Made by a program: the position numbers and the translations under genes. A DNA stretch of 12,516 nucleotides, taken from the NCBI GenBank assembly GCA_003024985.2, contig PXIH01S0011310.1, one strand, 5' to 3'. Positions 8,469 through 12,516 of the stretch are shown here, piece after piece (the stretch's first letter is position 1; every line of letters begins with the position of its first letter). The notes under the pieces are model-generated. The model was given only the letters and a program-made list of their open reading frames with translations, had not been told where the DNA came from and did no database searches. This stretch comes from Euperipatoides rowelli. Its lineage: Eukaryota; Onychophora; Udeonychophora; Euonychophora; Peripatopsidae.

Positions 8469-8650
8469 TAAATATAACACCAGGGGTGTGAGAATCATCC
8501 CTATTTGAGTCATAATAGGACCAAAATCTGGTGTTAACGTTCTTGGTATGCGAGGGAAAGAAATTCCTGAAAACTGGAATAATATTGTAATTGATGCTGT
8601 AATAAAAAACTTTGCAATTAAAGCAAGTTTAACAACAACCCACATGTAAT
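8469..8650 (-). CDS. SLC22-like transporter, internal exon (late transmembrane helices)
   Basis: This is an internal exon of a major facilitator transporter resembling SLC22 organic cation/anion transporters, which move organic ions across the plasma membrane. It starts after a T-rich acceptor ending CAG and stops at a consensus GTAAGT donor. It is 182 bases: two bases completing a codon from an unseen upstream exon, then 60 codons. The peptide includes KLALIAKFFITASITILFQF, then FPRIPRT, then GPIMTQIGMILTPLVLYL. This order (helix 10, a short loop with P and R, then helix 11 with IG.I..P) is the SLC22 pattern around AELYPTxxRN. The family's acidic residue and following Y/P-T are replaced here (SGISFPRIPRT), so the protein is divergent. 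The frame is intact, with no stop. The next exon (1533-1406) joins in phase 0 and continues the family pattern. I cannot assign a specific SLC22 subtype or substrate. Confidence 0.78.
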
Positions 8651-9306
8651 CTGAAAAAAAAATAGAAAATATATATAAAGTTAACTCAATACTATAGGTT
8701 AAAGAATCTGCTTTAAAATGATAAATAATGGAAAAGTTTGGAAACTAATTTAAATTGGGTTTAATTGAAAACACAAAACCAATTCATAGTGAAAAGTTAA
8801 ACAGAAAGTTATTGTAAAGCTATATACAGTATGCAAGAAAAATTTTAACCTCCCAGCAAATTTTGTATTCAGAGATTCAAGTTTCTATTATGACTGGGTC
8901 TCAAATAAACTTTGTCTAAAATCAGAAATTGATGTTATCAACAATCTATTGAAAGATGATTGATTGACTTTGTTGAGCTGCAATATGGTGAATTGTCAAA
9001 ATAGGAAAAATCTGACTCTAAATTACATTATAAGTAGGGAAAAAACAAGTTTACTGATTGGTCAAGAACATGAATTGCCAATAACTTTACCATGACTTAT
9101 CACTCTGAACCAGTTCTTATATTAAGCTTCAACTTTCTTAAACAACATAAAAACTTTTATAACGCTCAGATACTTCCACAAACTATTTTGATATTTTTTT
9201 AATTAACTGAATGTAATAAATTAATATATATTTTATTTTTAATAGTTATTATAAGATAGTAATTAAAAATAAGACAGAATTATTTTCTGTGATTGCTAAG
9301 AAAATT
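8651..9306. other. upstream intron stretch, nothing recognised
   Basis: On the gene's strand this lies immediately before the helix-10/11 exon and ends with its polypyrimidine acceptor (TTTTTTTTCAG). I found no further SLC22-like exon or repeat in it. Confidence 0.5.
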
Positions 9307-9648
9307 AACATTTATGATGTCATCAAGGTGAATTTTTAACATATGTCATCAGGGTGAAACGTTTAACATATATGATGTCATCAAACTAAAACTTTTAGCA
9401 TCTATGATGCCATCAGGGTGAAACTTTTAACATCTATGATGTCATCAGGGTGAGAGTTTTAACATCTATGATGTCATCATGGTAAGACTTAACATCTATG
9501 ATGTCATCAGGATGATACTTTTAACATTTATGATGTCATCAGGTTGAAACTTTTAAAATCTGTGATGTCATCTGGGTGAAAATTTTAACTTCTATATTGT
9601 CATCAGGGAAAGACCTTTAACATTATGATATCATCAGGGTGATACTTA
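9307..9648. repeat. 11-copy minisatellite, ~32-base unit, TGATGTCATCA core
   Basis: Units begin near 9307, 9338, 9365, 9397, 9429, 9461, 9491, 9523, 9555, 9587 and 9619, with a usual length of 32 bases (range 27-32). The consensus is AACATCTATGATGTCATCAG followed by GGTGAAACTTTT. The 11-base core TGATGTCATCA is a palindrome with a central T. It is exact in six units (1, 3, 5, 6, 7, 8) and off by one or two in the others. The core contains TGATGTCA, the reverse complement of TGACATCA, a known AP-1/ATF-type variant site. The array is upstream of the identified exons on the gene's strand, presumably intronic. Confidence 0.88.
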
Positions 9649-11576
9649 TCACTAGTATAAATTATTCCCTTAAAGATAGCTTAACAACTAATCAAAATGT
9701 TATAGAAAAGAACAAGTTTCACCAACCAAGCTATTGTCTAATCTTGAACAATTCTATATTGTTACGAAAAATAATTTACTGTTGCATGTAAACCTATTTT
9801 AAATTATTGGTGTGACTGACATTGATATCACAGGTACCTGATTGTGATTTTAAATAATAATAACATAAACATTTTATTCAGTTAATAAGATAAATAATAT
9901 CCAAAGTTTTTTGTAAACATTCACCTCTTTTTTTTAAGTAAAGTAATTAAGAATGCATGTAGTATGTAAGCTGCATTAAGTCTACAAGCTGGTGGGTGGA
10001 GCTTGCTGGCTACGTCTATAGCAAGCTTGGAATTCATTCTATTCTTGCCAGTATGGCCATGAACGTACATAAACCTATTTTGTAAACTAAAATGTCCAAA
10101 TAAAATGTAAAAAAAAAGGCAAAAAAAAAACATGTATGGCTTAAAATACAATTACTATACTGTATGCCAGGCAGTGGATGGACTTCCAAGCATTATTTTT
10201 TTACTTTTAAAAAATATATTTTATGTATTCCAATGTGCATTATGATGATGAATTGTTGCCAAGTTGTTTGTTGTTGTTTTTTTCCTTATTTTTTCAATGT
10301 ACTATACTGATTGTTATTTTGATTATACTTTGTCTTTTTATATCTTAATAAAGGAAAAAAAAAAAGAAAATGATCAAAACTATATAACATCATGCTTAAG
10401 CATTTATGAAAAAAAGCAAATAATCCATGTCAAAGGAAATTGAATCGGGTATGCGTGATTTAAAGTTTGCCTTCTTACTAACTGCTCTAGCTACACATCA
10501 ATTGAGAAAGTTTTAAATATAAAATATAAACAAATAATAATAATTTAAAAAAAAAAGAGTGGGCAAGGATCAAACAAGTTTGGTTGCAAGACCTGTTCCA
10601 CTTTGAAAGATATTTAGTATATAATTTATCAGAATCTGTAAAATAAATCTTAGAAAGAATTAAACCCTAGTGGTGGGAAGTCAAAGCATTTACAATATAC
10701 CCATAACCTATTTGTGTAACAAAAAATAACACTTCTGGAAATTTTTATAGGTCAATAAACTTTCCTACAATAGAAATATACTGGCTAATACAGGGGTAAC
10801 GTGGTGAAATTTTGGATGTACCAAAACAGCGACAACACCTGTAAATGGTCTTAAAGCTAAGATATCATACTACCTCTTTCTTCTTTTCTACCACCATGGA
10901 AGAAAATTTAGCATCTGATAGGAATTTGTAGCAGTTCTTTTACCATCAAAGTAATCTCAAACTCAAAAAAAAATATATAATTTTTTTTTTTAATCTCAGA
11001 CGTGGGGGATGGGGGATAAGATTAATTTTTAAAGTTTTTTTTTTTTTTCAATGGAATTTTTTTTTTTTTTTTAAATGTCTTTGAAAACCAATAATATAAA
11101 AAATAGCATTTCATTTAAGGAATTTAGTTGCAAAAAAAAAAAAATGATACATAATATGTCATGTCTGATTCAGTGAAAGTGCTTTGTTGTCCCTGTGACA
11201 ATAATGCCTGCCTGGTTATGATCTAATTCTTAAATGTCAATTAATTTTTATTTATATGCTAGTTTAATAATAAGGCAACAAAAATAGCAGAGAAAGAACA
11301 GTCATTATTGAAAAGACATAAATATTGAACCACTATACATGAAAATTAGTTACATATAGAATGTATTTTGTGGATGATTCTACACTTTAATAAAGTGATT
11401 TATGATTACTCTTGTTAACATCATATCATGCATTAAATCTTTACATTTTGTCTATAGTTATGGAAAATTTGAATTTTTTTTTTTTTTAAGATTGTCATCG
11501 TTGACATACATACATTCAGTTTGCATAATAACAATTTGAAGTTTCTATTTAAGCTATATCATTGAAAATGTAGAGA
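9649..11576. other. long stretch without a confident gene
   Basis: Contents I can see are few. A less A+T-rich block lies at about 9985-10070 with the inverted repeat AGCTTGCT/AGCAAGCT (10000-10007, 10020-10027). An AATAAA at 10347-10352 is followed by an 11-A run at 10355-10365, which could be the 3' end of a plus-strand retrocopy. G-rich bases GTGGGGGATGGGGGA lie near 11003-11017 between T-runs. Several A/T homopolymers of 10-14 bases occur. No SLC22 exon was found on the minus strand. Confidence 0.45.
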
Positions 11577-11650
11577 AGGGGTGGCCAAAAGAGGAATCGT
11601 GATCGAATGGTCGATCGCCTCCGAGCCATTATCAGTCGATCGCGAGAGCA
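11577..11650 (+). mobile_element. possible hAT-type transposon terminus
   Basis: AGGGGTGGCCAAA at 11577-11589 resembles the CAGGGGTGGCCAA terminal inverted repeat of many animal hAT elements. The following bases are rich in CGATCG, with GTCGATCGC repeated at 11610-11618 and 11635-11643, a style also seen in subterminal hAT sequence. No matching inverted end (TTGGCCACCCCT) was found in the window and no transposase is recognisable, so this would be a fragment or a non-autonomous copy. The first terminal base is A, not C. Confidence 0.38.
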
Positions 11651-12269
11651 ATAACAATTCAATTGTATTCAAGTTACAATCATTAATTACTGAATGAAAA
11701 AAAAATTAAAAAAATTACTGAATATAAAAAAAAGGAAAAAAATGTTTAAAATGTAAGTATTGGTATATTTAATAATATGAATATCTAAATAAAAATTATA
11801 TTATGTTTCTTTGTTAATAATATTCAAGGAAAAGAATTTAATAAAAATATTTTAAATTAATTGACAGCTAAGTATTTAACAATAACTCATTCTGAACTTA
11901 AAACATCAATCCACTCTGAGTCTACTCTGGCTGCATTATGTAAAAGAAGAAGAAAAAAACGTGGCTGTATCAAAATTTTCCAGACAAGCCAACTTTTTTC
12001 TTCAATCCTTTAATAAGAAATCAAAGAGAATGTGTTACTTGGTATGCTGAATATTTTTTTTTAAGCTTTTTTTTTTAAAAAAAAAAATTTCACCTCCAAA
12101 GGGAGAAGAGATGTATTTTTGTACGAATAGTTACTTAGAGAGTAGGCTACAATTATCTTAAATCAGTTTATATCAAATTATTACTTATTAAAATAAAATG
12201 GTAGGTTCTTATTGATGGTAAAGGACAGTGTACTTGGTAAAAACACAAAGCAAGCTTAAAGCAAGGAAG
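11651..12269. other. A+T-rich stretch, no confident feature
   Basis: Between the hAT-like end and the tRNA-like array there are A/T runs and one plus-strand frame of 51 codons without a start, ending near 12012. It contains SELKTSIHSESTLAALCKRR. I could not tie it to a transposase or any family. Confidence 0.4.
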
Positions 12270-12516
12270 AAAAAAATGTTCCATAACTGCCCTAGCCGGG
12301 GATTGAACCTGCACCCCAGCATATGTCTAGGTATTAACAATCCAAGTACTCTCACCACTTGGCCACCAGACCTTGACATCATTGTTCCATAACTGCCATA
12401 GCTGGGGATTGAACCTAAACCCCAGCATATGTCTAGGTCTTAACAATCCAAGTACTCTCACAACTTCGCCACAAGACCTTGACATCATTGTTCCATAACT
12501 GCCCTAGCTGGGGATT
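12270..12516 (-). repeat. 106-base tandem array of tRNA-like units (runs off the window)
   Basis: TGTTCCATAACTGCC begins at 12277, 12383 and 12489, an exact period of 106. Read on the minus strand, the first full unit has TGGCCAAGTGG (plus 12355-12365), a match to the Pol III A-box, and GGTTCAATCC (plus 12300-12309), whose GTTCAATCC matches GWTCRANNC. The box spacing of about 57 bases fits a type II tRNA-like layout. The second unit keeps the B-box (12406-12415) but its A-box is TGGCGAAGTTG. Acceptor-stem pairing is not evident, so these are tRNA-derived repeats and not working tRNAs. Seven T on the minus strand (plus A-run 12270-12276) follow the last unit only. The array continues past 12516. 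Confidence 0.8.

Noticed and set aside
9921-10151. 76-codon minus-strand frame with GHTGKNRMNSKLAIDVA
   Set aside because: The phrase faintly resembles the GHxGxxGNExAD motif of retroelement RNase H, but key residues are missing and no neighbouring element parts were found.
10560-10605. Possible third tRNA-like remnant on the minus strand (GTTTGATCCTTGCCC)
   Set aside because: Only a B-box-like stretch is seen, with no A-box at a suitable distance.
10860-10935. CACCATGG start context and a possible mini-exon on either strand
   Set aside because: The plus-strand frame ends after 11 codons, and the minus-strand candidate lacks homology and a good polypyrimidine tract.
11840-12012. Possible hAT transposase fragment (SELKTSIHSESTLAALCKRR)
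   Set aside because: No diagnostic transposase residues; only its closeness to the hAT-like terminus suggested it.
12270-12516. Functional tRNA gene or tRNA cluster
   Set aside because: Pol III boxes are present, but the acceptor and anticodon stems do not pair properly in either unit.

Overview
The window is strongly A+T-rich, intron-dominated animal DNA. Evidence for this is: exons bounded by GT-AG splice sites; a 5'-truncated non-LTR retrotransposon of the CR1/L2/jockey kind; tRNA-derived SINE-like copies; a hAT-like transposon end; many poly-A/T runs; and several minisatellites. No bacterial operon, viral genome or CRISPR array is visible. An invertebrate such as a mollusc or cnidarian would fit, but nothing here fixes the species. 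Three isolated ambiguous bases (75, 3463, 7644) suggest a draft assembly.

The one gene I can support lies on the minus strand and is the 3' end of an SLC22-type (organic cation/anion transporter-like) major facilitator gene. Three exons read in order from high to low coordinates: 8650-8469 (late transmembrane helices), 1533-1406 (last helix) and 934-847 (acidic cytoplasmic tail ending in TAA). Splice phases agree at both junctions (phase 0, then phase 2). The introns are 6935 and 471 bases. I could not find the upstream exons between 8651 and 12516; they are probably beyond the window. The stop codon overlaps a consensus donor, so the last exon could also be spliced onward.

The 6.9 kb intron holds most of the mobile and repetitive DNA. 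In plus-strand order these are: a LINE 3' end (2465-3377); a decayed ~39-base minisatellite (about 3545-4140); a SINE copy (4346-4447); a hairpin (5484-5521); a 120-140-base tandem repeat with a fixed GGTCAAGGTCC core (5921-6325); a second SINE copy (6645-6767); a 62-base tandem duplication (6915-7038); and a 69-base miRNA-sized hairpin (7051-7119).

Upstream of the exons on the gene's strand lie an 11-copy, 32-base array built around TGATGTCATCA (9307-9648), a hAT-like, CpG-rich terminus (11577-11650), and at the window edge a 106-base tandem array of tRNA-like units with A and B boxes (12270-12516). The most unusual items are this tRNA-like array with a T-run only at its outer end, the array of palindromic bZIP-like sites, and the paired-change hairpin shared by the two SINE copies.
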